A DNA stretch of 47,506 nucleotides, taken from positions 1 to 47,506 of the forward strand of contig OMWS01000016.1 in the NCBI GenBank assembly GCA_900314825.1. The letters are read 5' to 3'. The notes under the pieces were generated by a model. The model had not been told where the DNA came from. It saw only the letters and a list, made by a program, of their open reading frames with translations, and did not search any database. Shown here one piece after another: positions 15,037 through 24,765 of this stretch. Each line of letters begins with the position of its first letter. Within the stretch, counting starts at the first letter, position 1. The stretch is from an uncultured Veillonellaceae bacterium. GTDB lineage: Bacteria > Bacillota > Negativicutes > Selenomonadales > Selenomonadaceae. Made by a program: the position numbers and the translations under genes.

Positions 15037-16218
15037 TCAGCCCTCCAACACCGAACGCAAAGAAAGCCCGACGGATTCCGCCAAGAGCGGCGGCACGGCA
15101 TTGCCGACTTGCGCGTATTGTTCTGCCTGTGTTCCTGTGAAAATGAAGTGGTCGGGGAATGACTGTATCCGCGCCGCCTCGCGTACTGTGAATGAGCGGT
15201 CTTGCTCGTAATGGAAGAACGCACCCCAATGCGGATCGCATTTCGTCATAATCGTAGAAGCCAATCCATCGGGAGTCACGCGGCCATAGCGCTTCGTATG
15301 GTCGGAACGCCGCGCTTTCTGCATCCCTTTTGGAAGCATATCATGCGGAATATCCGTCCAGTTGCCACCGGGCTTGATGTATTTCAACCGTTCAAGGTTG
15401 ATTTTTGAAAGCAGCGGAGCTTCATGGTTGTAAACGCCCGCGCTGCCCCGACGCATCCGCTTCTGATAATCACATTGCGGCGCGACAGGATACGGCTTGC
15501 ACCTTTCGCCGCGTTCTCCGCTTTTCAGCGGCGGCAAATCGCCGATAGCATCTTTGACCGTCGTGAAGTTCGCATCAGCTTCGGGAGACGGAGACTTTAT
15601 CAAAGTCTTGCCGTCAAACGTCGATGTGAAATTTGGTTTGATGGGCGCATGGCAAATCGGGACAGGGTATGCTTCTGGAGGGAGGACACGCCCCCGCACG
15701 CCAAGCACAATGGTTCTCCAACGCATTTGAGGAACGCCATAATAGGCTGCGCCAAGAATCTGCACACCTGCTCCATAGCCGAGATTCCCCAAAGAATCCA
15801 GAATCGCGTGCAGCGTCGCGCCGTGCTCGAAAGATACCAAGCCGGGGACGTTCTCGATCAGCACGGCACGCGGCGCGAAAGCATCGACGAACCGCAAAAA
15901 TTCCTTGAACAAATGGTTCCGGCGATCCGATGTGCTGCGGACAGGCGCATTGATGGAAAACCCTTGGCACGGCGGGCCTCCCGCTATCAAATCCAGTTCC
16001 CCGCGCTCCAAGCCGAGGCTCTTTCGCACCTTGTCCGCGTCAACGCTGCGAATATCATTGATACAGACTTCGGTATCTGCATGATTCTTTTGATACGTCT
16101 GGGCATAAACCGGAATGATTTCGGAGGCAAAGAGCGAATGAAACCCTGCATTCGACAAACCTTCTGACAATCCACCTGCCCCAGAAAACAAGTCAACGAA
16201 TTTTAGTGATGTGTCCAT
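15037..16218 (-). CDS. C5-cytosine DNA methyltransferase of the restriction-modification system
   Basis: The 393-residue enzyme transfers methyl from SAM to cytosine C5, protecting host DNA from the downstream NotI-family nuclease. Motifs are in the normal order: I (DLFSGAGGLSEGL, residues 8-20), IV with the catalytic cysteine (GGPPCQGFSI), VI (ENVPGL), VIII (an arginine-rich block in the middle), a target-recognition region and X (QVGNAVPPLLAES). The start ATG 16218 follows AGGAAGG. Upstream in-frame ATGs at 16269 and 16356 lie at or above the predicted promoter and are rejected. No Vsr or controller gene is present. Confidence 0.92.
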   Translation of the reverse strand: MDTSLKFVDLFSGAGGLSEGLSNAGFHSLFASEIIPVYAQTYQKNHADTEVCINDIRSVDADKVRKSLGLERGELDLIAGGPPCQGFSINAPVRSTSDRRNHLFKEFLRFVDAFAPRAVLIENVPGLVSFEHGATLHAILDSLGNLGYGAGVQILGAAYYGVPQMRWRTIVLGVRGRVLPPEAYPVPICHAPIKPNFTSTFDGKTLIKSPSPEADANFTTVKDAIGDLPPLKSGERGERCKPYPVAPQCDYQKRMRRGSAGVYNHEAPLLSKINLERLKYIKPGGNWTDIPHDMLPKGMQKARRSDHTKRYGRVTPDGLASTIMTKCDPHWGAFFHYEQDRSFTVREAARIQSFPDHFIFTGTQAEQYAQVGNAVPPLLAESVGLSLRSVLEG

Positions 16219-16255
16219 CTGCACAGCCTTCCTAAATCTCTGAAACTCTGATTTG

Positions 16256-16284
16256 ATTATATCAGCCATGCAAGGATCAAGCAA
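16256..16284 (-). promoter_or_regulatory. Promoter of the restriction-modification operon
   Basis: On the minus strand TTGCTT (16279-16284) and TATAAT (16256-16261) are 17 bases apart, with TGA directly before TATAAT (extended -10). Transcription would begin near 16249, upstream of the chosen methyltransferase start. Confidence 0.7.
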
Positions 16285-16420
16285 GAAAGGGCTTCCCGTG
16301 ATGGTTCGCGCATTTCCCACGCGAAAGCCCCGCCCTGTTTCAGCAAGAGCTTCCACTGTCTATATCGAATGTTTTCGCGATTGACACGATCATCCTACCG
16401 CAGATGTAACATAATCCTGC

Positions 16421-16445
16421 ATAAAGAGGCGGTATTCAATGCCTC
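16421..16445 (-). terminator. Weak terminator-like hairpin after the peptidase gene
   Basis: On the minus strand GAGGC (16441-16445) pairs with GCCTC (16426-16430) across a 10-base loop and is followed by TTTATG. It is five bases past the peptidase stop. The stem is short, so confidence is limited. Confidence 0.4.
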
Positions 16446-16449
16446 CGTA

Positions 16450-17787
16450 TCACCGGATCCGCCGCAATGACAAGCTGGTCGCGTAATGGTCGAGGAACGT
16501 CTCGATCTCTCCGTCGAGTTTCGCGTCCGGGTGTTCTTCGGGGCGGCCGGCGGTTTGGATGCGCAAGAGGCGCGCGAGGAGCATGGCCATCGCGTATTCC
16601 TGCTGGCGCGCATCCTCGAGCTGCGCGACTTGGAAGACGATCGTGCTGCCGTTTTCGATCCAGAGATTGCCGTCTGCGAGCTTTGCCGCTTCCTCCGGCG
16701 CGACGGCGCAATGCTCGGCAATCGCTGCTGCGAAATCCTGTTCATTTGCACAAAGCACGACATCATAACGGCCGTGCGGCACAGCTCCAAACGATTGGCG
16801 AACGCGCGCGGCGGCAGTCTTCACATATTGATTCATCGACGGCGCAAGGCCATCGGAGACGCCGGCGCGTGCGGAAAACGTCAGCTCGATGGAGCGTTTC
16901 ATTTCTCTCTCATACCATGCGCGGAAGTGGCGGAGGAACGCTGCATGCTTCATACCGAACGCCTGCTCGAATGCTGCTTCCCCATCCTTGTTTTCTTTGA
17001 GCATGCGGAAGTATTTCAGGATGGACGCGACTTCCTTGCCGCGCTGCTGCTCCATGAGGCAGAGCGTCATCGCGTCCGCCATCTGGTAGGTATGATAACT
17101 CTTGTCCATGAGCTTCATGCGCTGTTCCATCGTGCAGTGAACGATCGAATCCGGTTTCACCGTCGATTCCGCGAGACGCAGATCATCGAGCGTATCGAGC
17201 GACCACTTGCGCAGCGTCTTGCCGTTTGCTTTTTCCGCGATGCGCGCGCCGATGTAGTCTGCCGTGCCTTCTTCGAGCCAGAAAATCGACGACGCGCCCG
17301 TATCGTTGCCGTCCGAAAGCTCGTATTGCAGCTGGTGGAAAAGTTCGTGCGCCGTCGTGCTCTGACGGTCGCTCGCCGTCTTCATGACGCCGGCCGCGCC
17401 ATTCAGGGCCGTGAGGCCGCGCCGCCCGCCCGTCCAGCCGCCCGAGACCTGGGCGATGGCCTGCGCCTCATCCGCGCTCTGGTCGAACTGCTCGGCGATC
17501 ACGCGCACGTAATCCGCCTGTGTCGCGGCGACGTAGACGTGGACATCATGATGGAGCGGCGCGCCATTCGCCGTCATGTCCTCCGTGAAAAGCTGGACGG
17601 CCTGGCGGATGTCGTCCATGTGCGCGGCAGGCACATCGCCCGCCGCCTGCACGTCGATGCCCGCCGTTTTTTCCTCGTGCGCAACGAACGGCAACGCGCC
17701 GATGGAATCCGCCGCGTCATCTGCGAAAAACGCGAACCCCATGCCGACGGCACAGGCAAAGACGAGCGCAAAGAACCATGTTTTCAT
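16450..17787 (-). CDS. Secreted HExxH (gluzincin-like) zinc metallopeptidase
   Basis: The 445-residue protein has a hydrophobic signal segment (residues 1-21, FFALVFACAVGMGFAFFA). Residues about 52-175 contain the peptidase-MA-like catalytic region: HELFH 147-151 (two histidine ligands plus Glu) and EEGTADYIGA 172-181 (third ligand Glu), so it should be active. The C-terminal half (from ~315) repeats the propeptide-like part (QYVKTAAARVRQSFG, YDVVLCANEQDFAAAIAEH resembles VHVYVAATQADYVRVIAEQ), but its HExxH position has become a non-catalytic QQEYAMAMLL. It follows the permease gene by three bases at the end of a leftward operon. Substrate unknown; it probably acts in the periplasm or outside. 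Confidence 0.82.
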   Translation of the reverse strand: MKTWFFALVFACAVGMGFAFFADDAADSIGALPFVAHEEKTAGIDVQAAGDVPAAHMDDIRQAVQLFTEDMTANGAPLHHDVHVYVAATQADYVRVIAEQFDQSADEAQAIAQVSGGWTGGRRGLTALNGAAGVMKTASDRQSTTAHELFHQLQYELSDGNDTGASSIFWLEEGTADYIGARIAEKANGKTLRKWSLDTLDDLRLAESTVKPDSIVHCTMEQRMKLMDKSYHTYQMADAMTLCLMEQQRGKEVASILKYFRMLKENKDGEAAFEQAFGMKHAAFLRHFRAWYEREMKRSIELTFSARAGVSDGLAPSMNQYVKTAAARVRQSFGAVPHGRYDVVLCANEQDFAAAIAEHCAVAPEEAAKLADGNLWIENGSTIVFQVAQLEDARQQEYAMAMLLARLLRIQTAGRPEEHPDAKLDGEIETFLDHYATSLSLRRIR

Positions 17788-17790
17788 CAG

Positions 17791-18530
17791 TCACCTCTGC
17801 CAGCTGCAGGCACGCCGTTCCGTGCCGTCGATGAGCGTGAACAGCACGAGGCCGAGCGCGGACAACACGAGAATGCCCGCGTACATGTCGAGATAATTCA
17901 CGCGCAGCCACGCATCCATGATGAAGTAGCCCATGCCATACTGCGTGCCGAATGTCTCCGTGAAGAACAGCACGGAAATCGCCGTCGCCATCGCGACGCG
18001 CACGGCCGTCAGGAATTTCGGCAGCGTCGCCGGCAAGAGCACATGGCAGAGCATGGCCGGGAAAGACGCGCCGAGCACGCGCAGCGGGAAAAACGTCTCC
18101 TCCGGGACTTCGCGGATCGCATCGCGCACAGCGATGACGACCTGGAAGACGATGATGAGGAAAATCATGAGGATCTTCGAGAGCTCGCCGACGCCCGCGA
18201 GCAGCATGAGAATCGGCAGCAGCGCGATCTTCGGCACGGGATACGTCAAATAGACGATCGGTGACAGCAGGCGGTCGGCACGCTTGTCATAGCCCATGGC
18301 GACGCCGAGCGGATAGCCGACGGCGACGGCGAGCACGAGGCCGGCTGCGATGCGCCAGAGACTATAGGCTGCATGGATCGCGATCTTGTCGGAAAAAATC
18401 TGGCCGAGCCGTCCAAAGACGCGCGCGGGCTGCGGGATGATGGGCAGGCCGGCCGCCGTCGCAACGATCTGCCAGAGCACGAGCAGGAACAGCGCGCCGA
18501 GCGCATACGTCATGAGCAGTTTCTTCCAAT

Positions 18531-18534
<4 letters not shown>
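17791..18534 (-). CDS. ABC transporter permease, NitT/TauT type
   Basis: This 247-residue inner-membrane protein has about six hydrophobic segments and the EAA-loop region (VAVRDAIREVPEE, VLGASFPAMLCHVLLPATLP) characteristic of the binding-protein-dependent permeases of the nitrate/taurine/sulfonate class (SsuC/TauC). It pairs with the ATPase with which it shares ATGA at 18531-18534, and the substrate-binding protein gene lies just upstream. The start MNWKKLLMTYALG is typical. The substrate is unknown: the family covers sulfonates, nitrate, pyrimidine precursors and others. Confidence 0.88.
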
Positions 18535-19283
<749 letters not shown>

Positions 19284-19308
19284 AACATCTCTCTGATCCT
19301 GTCCGTCA

Positions 19309-20250
19309 TCATTTGGACAGCACATCGACCACGATGTCGTCATAGCCAAACGACGACGAAATCAGACTTTTGCCCGTGAGCCAGGCAATGCAATCCGTAA
19401 CATCACTCTCTTTTGGCAGGGTCGCTTCGTGATACTTCGGCAGCTTCAGCGCTTCTTTCGAGGCCTGCGGGAAGCCGCCTTTTTCAATGACGAGCGCCAT
19501 GTACTCATCCTGCGGCGTCTCGTTCAGATATTTCACGGCCTTGTTGTAAGCGCGGTACATGGCCTGGATCGACGCCTTCTTGTCCTTCACGCTCGTCGCC
19601 GTGAACATGATGACGCCGGGATTGATGCCGAGCTCGTCTGAGCCCGTGACGAAATGGCAGCCATTGTGCACGGCGATGCTCGCCATTGGCTCCGGCAGCG
19701 TCGCAGCGGCCAGCTTGCCATTCTGGAGCATCTCGAGGCGCGTCGGGATTTGCGGAATGATGACCTTATTGATATCGTCGCCCGTCATGCCGTCTTTCGC
19801 GAGGATCTGATCCGTCACGTACTCGATAATCGTGTTGCGCGAGACAGCGACGTCCTTGTCCGCGAGCTCTTTTGCCGTCTTCGCCGGCTCCGCCGCGCCC
19901 GCGATGAGCTTGTAGCTGCCGTCCGTGTACGACGTGACATTCACGTCAAAGCCGCCGTCTTTCGCGAACGCGACGGCGAGCATATCCGACACATCGCCAT
20001 CGAGCGTGCCGCTCTGCAGCGCCGCGTCGCGATCCATCGCGCTCTTGAACTGCTGGAGCTCGACTTCGACGCCTTCCTCTTTGAAATAGCCGTTTTCCTG
20101 TGCGATGAGGAACGGTAGAGAGTCCACGTCCGGCATGAGGCCGATCGTGAGCTTTGGCAGCGGCGCATTCTTCGCCTGCTCCGATCCGCAGCCCGCGAAT
20201 GCAAGCAGAGAAACCATCATCAATGCAAACCATACATATTTCTTCAACAA
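19309..20250 (-). CDS. ABC transporter substrate-binding lipoprotein, NitT/TauT (SsuA/THI5-like)
   Basis: The 313-residue protein begins with a lipoprotein signal (LLAFAGCG, lipobox cysteine near residue 21), so it is anchored to the membrane. The type II periplasmic-binding fold is indicated by LTIGLMPDVDSLPFLIAQ, ENGYFKEEGVEVEL and LPEPMASIAV. The start is TTG 20250 (or the next TTG at 20247) with AAGGGGGA upstream. It lies 25 bases before the ATPase gene and 29 bases after the coiled-coil gene. The ligand cannot be predicted from the motif set alone. Confidence 0.88.
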   Translation of the reverse strand: MLKKYVWFALMMVSLLAFAGCGSEQAKNAPLPKLTIGLMPDVDSLPFLIAQENGYFKEEGVEVELQQFKSAMDRDAALQSGTLDGDVSDMLAVAFAKDGGFDVNVTSYTDGSYKLIAGAAEPAKTAKELADKDVAVSRNTIIEYVTDQILAKDGMTGDDINKVIIPQIPTRLEMLQNGKLAAATLPEPMASIAVHNGCHFVTGSDELGINPGVIMFTATSVKDKKASIQAMYRAYNKAVKYLNETPQDEYMALVIEKGGFPQASKEALKLPKYHEATLPKESDVTDCIAWLTGKSLISSSFGYDDIVVDVLSK

Positions 20251-20278
20251 AAGAAGTCCCCCTTACTTCTCTGAATAA

Positions 20279-21196
20279 TTATTGGAACAGCAAACTGCCG
20301 AGCATCTGCGCGCCCGTCTTCGCGTACGAGACGACGGTGTCAATCGTGTCACGATTTTCATCATAGGCCGTCTGCGCCTTTTCGAGCGCCACGCTTGCGT
20401 CCTGCTGCACGGCTTTCGCCGCGTCGAGCTTCGCGTTCACGTCGTCGAGCATCTGCTGCGCATTCTCGATGGACTGGTCGATGTTCGCCGCATCCGTCTG
20501 CGCCGCCGTCGCCTCCGCGTTGTTCGCTGCCTGCGCTTCCTGCTGTTTTTTCTCTTTCCCTGTCACTTTATCCAGAAATTTGCCAAGGCCGGACGACTTG
20601 TCACTCTCGATCTGCTCGTTGCGCCCTTGCGCCCGCGCTGCCGTCTCGGCGGCTTGCTGTTTTTGCCGCTCGAGGTCACGTTTTTCCTGTTCGAGCTGCG
20701 CTTTTTTCTCTTCGAGCGCTTTCGTGTCGCGGTCCAGCTGCGCTTGCTTGTCCTGCAATTGCTGTTCCTGATGTATGCGCTCGTTCTCTGCGCGTTCGGC
20801 GCTTTGCTGCGTGTAGCCCGCGAGGATGAAACCGAGGAGCAACGCAAACACGAAGCCGCCCACGAGGATCGCATTGCGCTTTTTCGCCCGCGTCCAAAAT
20901 GGCGGCTTGCCGTCACCTGCATCCGTTCCATTCGTTCCATTCACAGCATTCGTGGAATCCGGTGATTGCGGGCGGCGGGGTTGCAACGATTCTACGGGCG
21001 AGAGTTCGCGAACGCCAGAACGCCGGCGCGGATGCTGCTGCGTTCCCTCGGGCGCGTCGCCCACCACGGGAATGGATTGCGTATCGTCCAGCTGTGACGC
21101 TGTTCTTTGCTTCTGCATTTCCTCGGACGTCAACGGTTTTCCCAGAAATTGCGTTTCCTCAAAATCATTCCGCCCGTTCGAAGGATTCCTTGCCAT
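20279..21196 (-). CDS. Single-pass membrane protein with long coiled coil
   Basis: The 305-residue protein has a ~100-residue charged/Pro-rich cytoplasmic N-terminus, a transmembrane helix (about residues 109-130, ILVGGFVFALLLGFILAGY) and then a long coiled coil rich in Gln, Glu and Lys. The coiled coil includes AQLDRDTKALEEKKAQLEQE and a later DAANIDQSIENAQQMLDD. No domain is recognised. It probably extends into the periplasm as a tether or scaffold. It sits four bases after the DUF3783 gene and just before the ABC transporter genes, so it is part of the same run. Function unknown. Confidence 0.6.
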   Translation of the reverse strand: MARNPSNGRNDFEETQFLGKPLTSEEMQKQRTASQLDDTQSIPVVGDAPEGTQQHPRRRSGVRELSPVESLQPRRPQSPDSTNAVNGTNGTDAGDGKPPFWTRAKKRNAILVGGFVFALLLGFILAGYTQQSAERAENERIHQEQQLQDKQAQLDRDTKALEEKKAQLEQEKRDLERQKQQAAETAARAQGRNEQIESDKSSGLGKFLDKVTGKEKKQQEAQAANNAEATAAQTDAANIDQSIENAQQMLDDVNAKLDAAKAVQQDASVALEKAQTAYDENRDTIDTVVSYAKTGAQMLGSLLFQ

Positions 21197-21199
21197 CGA

Positions 21200-21607
21200 T
21201 CAATCTTCTTTCCTTGGTTCTCGTTCCGCGAGCGCGCCATGCTCGCGCTGCATCGTCTCGCAGAGGCGCCTGAGCGTCCAGAGCGTGTTGAATGGCGTCA
21301 CGACCGTCTTGTACTGCACGGGCGGCTGGACGGTCGCCGCGAGCGCGGCGAGCACTTCGTCGAGGCGCTTGCCCTTGATCTTGTCGAGCAGCAAGACCTC
21401 ATGCGGGAACACGAAATCTTCCTCATCCTTGTCCTCCGGCGTCACGCGGAAGCCTTTCATGCCGATGAGATAACCGACCTTCTGGTAATGCGCCTCGGGC
21501 GGCAGGACGCGTGCGCCGATGCTGAGGCGGTCAAGCGCCTTGCGCACGAGATGGATGCGCGCTTCATCATGGAATCCGTAGAGCAATGCCTGTTCTTTTC
21601 GTTTCAA
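21200..21607 (-). CDS. DUF3783 domain protein
   Basis: This 135-residue protein matches the small DUF3783 family in anaerobic Firmicutes: an N-terminal YGFHDEARIHLVRKALDRL segment, then a central strand-rich portion. The start is TTG 21605-21607 with AGGAG nine bases upstream. It lies 20 bases downstream of the NYN gene and four bases upstream of the coiled-coil gene. No biochemical role is known for the family. Confidence 0.65.
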   Translation of the reverse strand: MKRKEQALLYGFHDEARIHLVRKALDRLSIGARVLPPEAHYQKVGYLIGMKGFRVTPEDKDEEDFVFPHEVLLLDKIKGKRLDEVLAALAATVQPPVQYKTVVTPFNTLWTLRRLCETMQREHGALAEREPRKED

Positions 21608-21626
21608 AATAGTGGCTCCTTCATGG

Positions 21627-22580
21627 TCACGCGAGGCCGCGCATGATGAGATACGTCACGAGCTCGTCCATCGAGACGCCTTCCTCCGCCTTGCGGCGCT
21701 CGAGATCGCGTTGCAAGGTACGTGGCAGGCGGATCGTCAGGGAATCCGCCGAAGTTGGCGGCTCTTTCTTCAGCGGTTCTTTTTTCGAAGGCTCTTTCTT
21801 CGATAATTCTTTCTTCGATAATTCTTTCTTCGATGGTTCTTTCTTCGATGATTCCGCTGCTTTCTGCGCCTTTACGGTCTTCGATGAAACGTTCTTCGTG
21901 TCAACGTTCTTCTTTGCCGCTGCCTCTTTTTTCGGTTCCGCATTCTTCTGCTTTGGCAGCTCCGGCTTCTGTTGCGCTTTCTTCGAAGCCTGCGTGGCTT
22001 TCACATCTTCTGTGGCTTTTGCCGATTTCGTTTTCTTCTTCGTTTTTTCCGTCTTCTTCGAACTCTTCACGTCCGCATCTTTCTTTTCTTCGTTCAACGA
22101 TTTTTCCGTCTTCGCCTTGCGCGGCTTCTTCTCCGGTTTTTCTGGCGGGTAGCAGAGGAACTCGTCATAGGCGCTCCTTAGCGTCTCGCTCGCCTGCTTC
22201 GTGCCGACGCCGATGATGTACGATTTCTCGCCGCTGTTCAGCGCCTCGGCGATCTTCACGAAATCCGAGTCCGTCGTGATGATGAAAAAGCGGCGCACGC
22301 CGTCTTGGTAGAGCACGAGCGCCGAATCGTAGAGCGCGTTGTCGAGCGAGTTTTTGCCGAGGTACGTCCGCGTCACGGGACGGAACGTGAAGCCTGGGCG
22401 GCGGCGCAGCCGCTCCCAGCGCTTCTGATCCTCGGGCACCTTGTCCCAATCCGTGACGACGATGATGCGGCACGGCTGGAAGCGCCGCGCCTTGCCGAGC
22501 GTATAGTCAAGCATCTCATACGGCGCGTTTTCGATGTCGTAGAGAATCGCAACGGTATCGTTGCTGGAGTCAAATGTCAT
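21627..22580 (-). CDS. NYN-domain (PIN-like) protein with Lys-rich repeats and RHH-like tail
   Basis: Residues about 1-160 form a NYN domain (VAILYDIENAPYEMLDYTLG, RIIVVTDWDKVPED, FIITTDSDFVKIAEAL) with the acidic residues DIEN, TDSD and others of the PIN-like nuclease site. It then runs into a ~110-residue Lys/Ala-rich linker ending in SKKEP/SKKEL pentapeptide repeats. The last ~40 residues (TIRLPRTLQRDLERRKAEEG and MDELVTYLIMRG) look like a ribbon-helix-helix module. This suggests a nuclease tethered to a DNA- or RNA-binding tail. It is the first gene of the leftward run. Whether it cuts RNA is unproven. Confidence 0.72.
   Translation of the reverse strand: MTFDSSNDTVAILYDIENAPYEMLDYTLGKARRFQPCRIIVVTDWDKVPEDQKRWERLRRRPGFTFRPVTRTYLGKNSLDNALYDSALVLYQDGVRRFFIITTDSDFVKIAEALNSGEKSYIIGVGTKQASETLRSAYDEFLCYPPEKPEKKPRKAKTEKSLNEEKKDADVKSSKKTEKTKKKTKSAKATEDVKATQASKKAQQKPELPKQKNAEPKKEAAAKKNVDTKNVSSKTVKAQKAAESSKKEPSKKELSKKELSKKEPSKKEPLKKEPPTSADSLTIRLPRTLQRDLERRKAEEGVSMDELVTYLIMRGLA
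21760..21849 (-). repeat. Six 15-bp tandem repeats in the NYN gene
   Basis: Units starting 21760, 21775, 21790, 21805, 21820 and 21835 share ttctttcttcgat with minor changes and encode SKKEP/SKKEL pentapeptides. Two adjacent units at 21805-21834 are identical. Because the unit is 15 bp, slippage would change the length of the linker without a frameshift. Confidence 0.85.
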
Positions 22581-22653
22581 AAAAGCTGTCCTTCTTCAAT
22601 CTTTCTGTTTTTATCCTTCCGATTTTTTCACGTTCACGCAGTCAATCGCTATA

Positions 22654-22662
22654 ATTATATCA
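22654..22662 (-). promoter_or_regulatory. Extended -10 promoter for the NYN-led operon
   Basis: On the minus strand TGATATAAT provides an extended -10; no good -35 lies 17 bases upstream. The NYN start codon is about 75 bases downstream. Confidence 0.45.
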
Positions 22663-22720
22663 CGCGACGCAAGTCCGTGCTAGAGCAAGCGTCACGGATT
22701 CGCGAAAGAATGACTTTTAT

Positions 22721-22749
22721 TTGCCCCTCTGTCGCTTTCCTGCTATACT
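22721..22749 (+). promoter_or_regulatory. Promoter of the U32 peptidase-aminotransferase pair
   Basis: TTGCCC (22721-22726), 17 bases, and TATACT (22744-22749), with an upstream TG (TGC) that makes an extended -10. Transcription would start about 35 bases before the ribosome-binding region GAAGAGAGG. Confidence 0.7.
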
Positions 22750-22793
22750 GATGACAGAAAAATTTTTCGAAACGAAGAGAGGTCTTCCCTTTT

Positions 22794-24749
22794 ATGATGT
22801 TAACGCGAAAATCCGTCGAGCTCCTCGCACCGGCCGGCACGTGGGACGCGCTCGTCGCCGACGTCGCGTCCGGCGCGGATGCTGTGTATCTCGGTGGCAA
22901 GCATTTCAACATGCGCATGCACGAGGGCGATTTCAATTTTACAGACGAACAGCTCAAAGAAGCCATCGCCTATTGTCACGCGCATGACGTGCGGCTCTAC
23001 ATCACGCTGAACAATCTCATCAGCGACGAGGAACTTCCCGCGCTGAAAAAATATTTAGCCTATCTCGAAGAGATTCGTCCGGACGCCATCCTCGTGCAGG
23101 ATTTCGCTGTGCTCGAGCTCGTGCATGAGATGGGCATCACGATCCCGCTGCACACGTCCGTCATGATGAACACGCACAACGAGCACGCCATCGAGAAGCT
23201 CAAGGAATACGGCATCACGCGCATCGTCGTCGGCCGCGAGATGACGCTTTCCGAGCTCACGAACTTTCGTGCGAAGACCGGCATCGAGGTCGAGTACTTC
23301 ATGCACGGCGATATGTGCGTGTCGGAAAGCGGCCAATGCATCCACTCCGGCGTCGTCTTCGGCCAGAGCGGCAACCGTGGCCGCTGCCTGAAACCATGCC
23401 GCTGGGCGTACGACCTCATCGACGAGGCGACAGGCGAGCGCGTTGATGAAGGCAGTGAGGGCTCGTATAAGCTCGCGCTCAAGGACATGTGCATGTACCG
23501 CGCCATCCCGCAGCTCATCCAGGCCGGCGTGTTCTCGTTCAAAATCGAGGGCCGCATGCGTCCGGCACCGTTCCTCCGCCGCATCGTCTCGACGTATCGC
23601 GCCGCCATCGACGCCTACATCGCCGATCCGACGGGCTACACGACGGACGAAGATGGCTGGAAAAAGTTGTATGACAACCGCGCACGCGACTTCACGACGA
23701 CATTCGCTTTTGGCCAGCCGACCGCGAAAGACATCGGCTTCACGGGCGAGCGCGAGCCGCGCTTCTTCTCCGACGCCGTCAAGGAAGCAGGCTTCCAAGA
23801 TGACATCCTGAAGCAGGAGCGCGCGATAGACAAGCCCTTCGCGCCGCAGCCGCGCCTTTCCGTGCGCGCCGCAACGCCCTCCTCAGCCAAGGCCGCCATC
23901 GAGCATGGCGCGGATGCTGTCTACGTCGGCGGTGAAGCGTTCCGCCCGAACCGTCCATGGACGCTCGCGGACTATCAGGACGTGCTCGCGGCCGCGGAAG
24001 GCCGTGCGAAAGTCTTCCTCCAGACGCCGCGCACGACAATGCGGCGCGAATGCGGCGAGCTCGAACAATTCTTCACAGGCCTCAAGACGTGGGAACGCCA
24101 GCCCGACGGCATCCTCGTCAGCAACCTCGGCTCGTTGAAACTCGCGAAAACGCTGACCGACCTGCCTGTGCAAGCGGATGTCTCGTTCAACCTCTTCAAC
24201 CATCTCGCCGCGAAGTTCCTCAAAGAGAACGGCCTCACGATGGCCTGCGCGTCGCTCGAGCTCTCGTTCGAACAGCTGCGCGAGATCGTGGAGACCTCGG
24301 AGCTCCCGATCGAAGTCATCGTCCACGGCAGCTACGAGTCCATGATCTGCGACCATGATTTCATCGGCATGAATGTGAAATTCAACGAGCTCGACAATCC
24401 GGAGCTCAAAGATCGTCACTTCGCGCTCAAAGATCGCGCTGGAGAGATTCATCGCCTGCGCATCGACCAATTCGGCCGCGCTCATATTTATTTTGCGAAT
24501 GACCTCTGCCTCTACCCGTACCTCGCAAAGATGGGCGGCATCGCCTCGTACCGCATCGAAGCGCAAGACTACGACGCCGACCTCACGGCGACCGTCACGT
24601 GGATGTACCGCAAAGCGCTGAACGAGCTCGCCGCCGGCCGGGAGGTCATGGCGTTTGACGACCAGATGCTTGAACTGGTCAAAGACATGACGCCGCGCAA
24701 CCTCGGCATCGGCACATTCCGTTTCCGCGAGTCACGCAATTCCATTTGA
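22794..24749 (+). CDS. U32 peptidase-family protein (RlhA/TrhP-like)
   Basis: The 651-residue protein has the U32 N-terminal signature (SVELLAPAGTWDALVADVAS, GADAVYLGGK). Its cysteine cluster (CVSESGQCIHSG, then SGNRGRCLKPCR) is the Fe-S-binding region of the RlhA/TrhP tRNA/rRNA hydroxylation family. The C-terminal ~300 residues repeat an alpha/beta barrel region. Related proteins form 5-hydroxyuridine in tRNA or hydroxycytidine in rRNA rather than hydrolysing peptides. The start is ATG 22794 or the second ATG at 22797. A 17-base gap separates it from the following aminotransferase. Which RNA it modifies is not certain. Confidence 0.85.
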   Translation: MMLTRKSVELLAPAGTWDALVADVASGADAVYLGGKHFNMRMHEGDFNFTDEQLKEAIAYCHAHDVRLYITLNNLISDEELPALKKYLAYLEEIRPDAILVQDFAVLELVHEMGITIPLHTSVMMNTHNEHAIEKLKEYGITRIVVGREMTLSELTNFRAKTGIEVEYFMHGDMCVSESGQCIHSGVVFGQSGNRGRCLKPCRWAYDLIDEATGERVDEGSEGSYKLALKDMCMYRAIPQLIQAGVFSFKIEGRMRPAPFLRRIVSTYRAAIDAYIADPTGYTTDEDGWKKLYDNRARDFTTTFAFGQPTAKDIGFTGEREPRFFSDAVKEAGFQDDILKQERAIDKPFAPQPRLSVRAATPSSAKAAIEHGADAVYVGGEAFRPNRPWTLADYQDVLAAAEGRAKVFLQTPRTTMRRECGELEQFFTGLKTWERQPDGILVSNLGSLKLAKTLTDLPVQADVSFNLFNHLAAKFLKENGLTMACASLELSFEQLREIVETSELPIEVIVHGSYESMICDHDFIGMNVKFNELDNPELKDRHFALKDRAGEIHRLRIDQFGRAHIYFANDLCLYPYLAKMGGIASYRIEAQDYDADLTATVTWMYRKALNELAAGREVMAFDDQMLELVKDMTPRNLGIGTFRFRESRNSI

Positions 24750-24765
24750 TTTTGAAAGGCACTCT

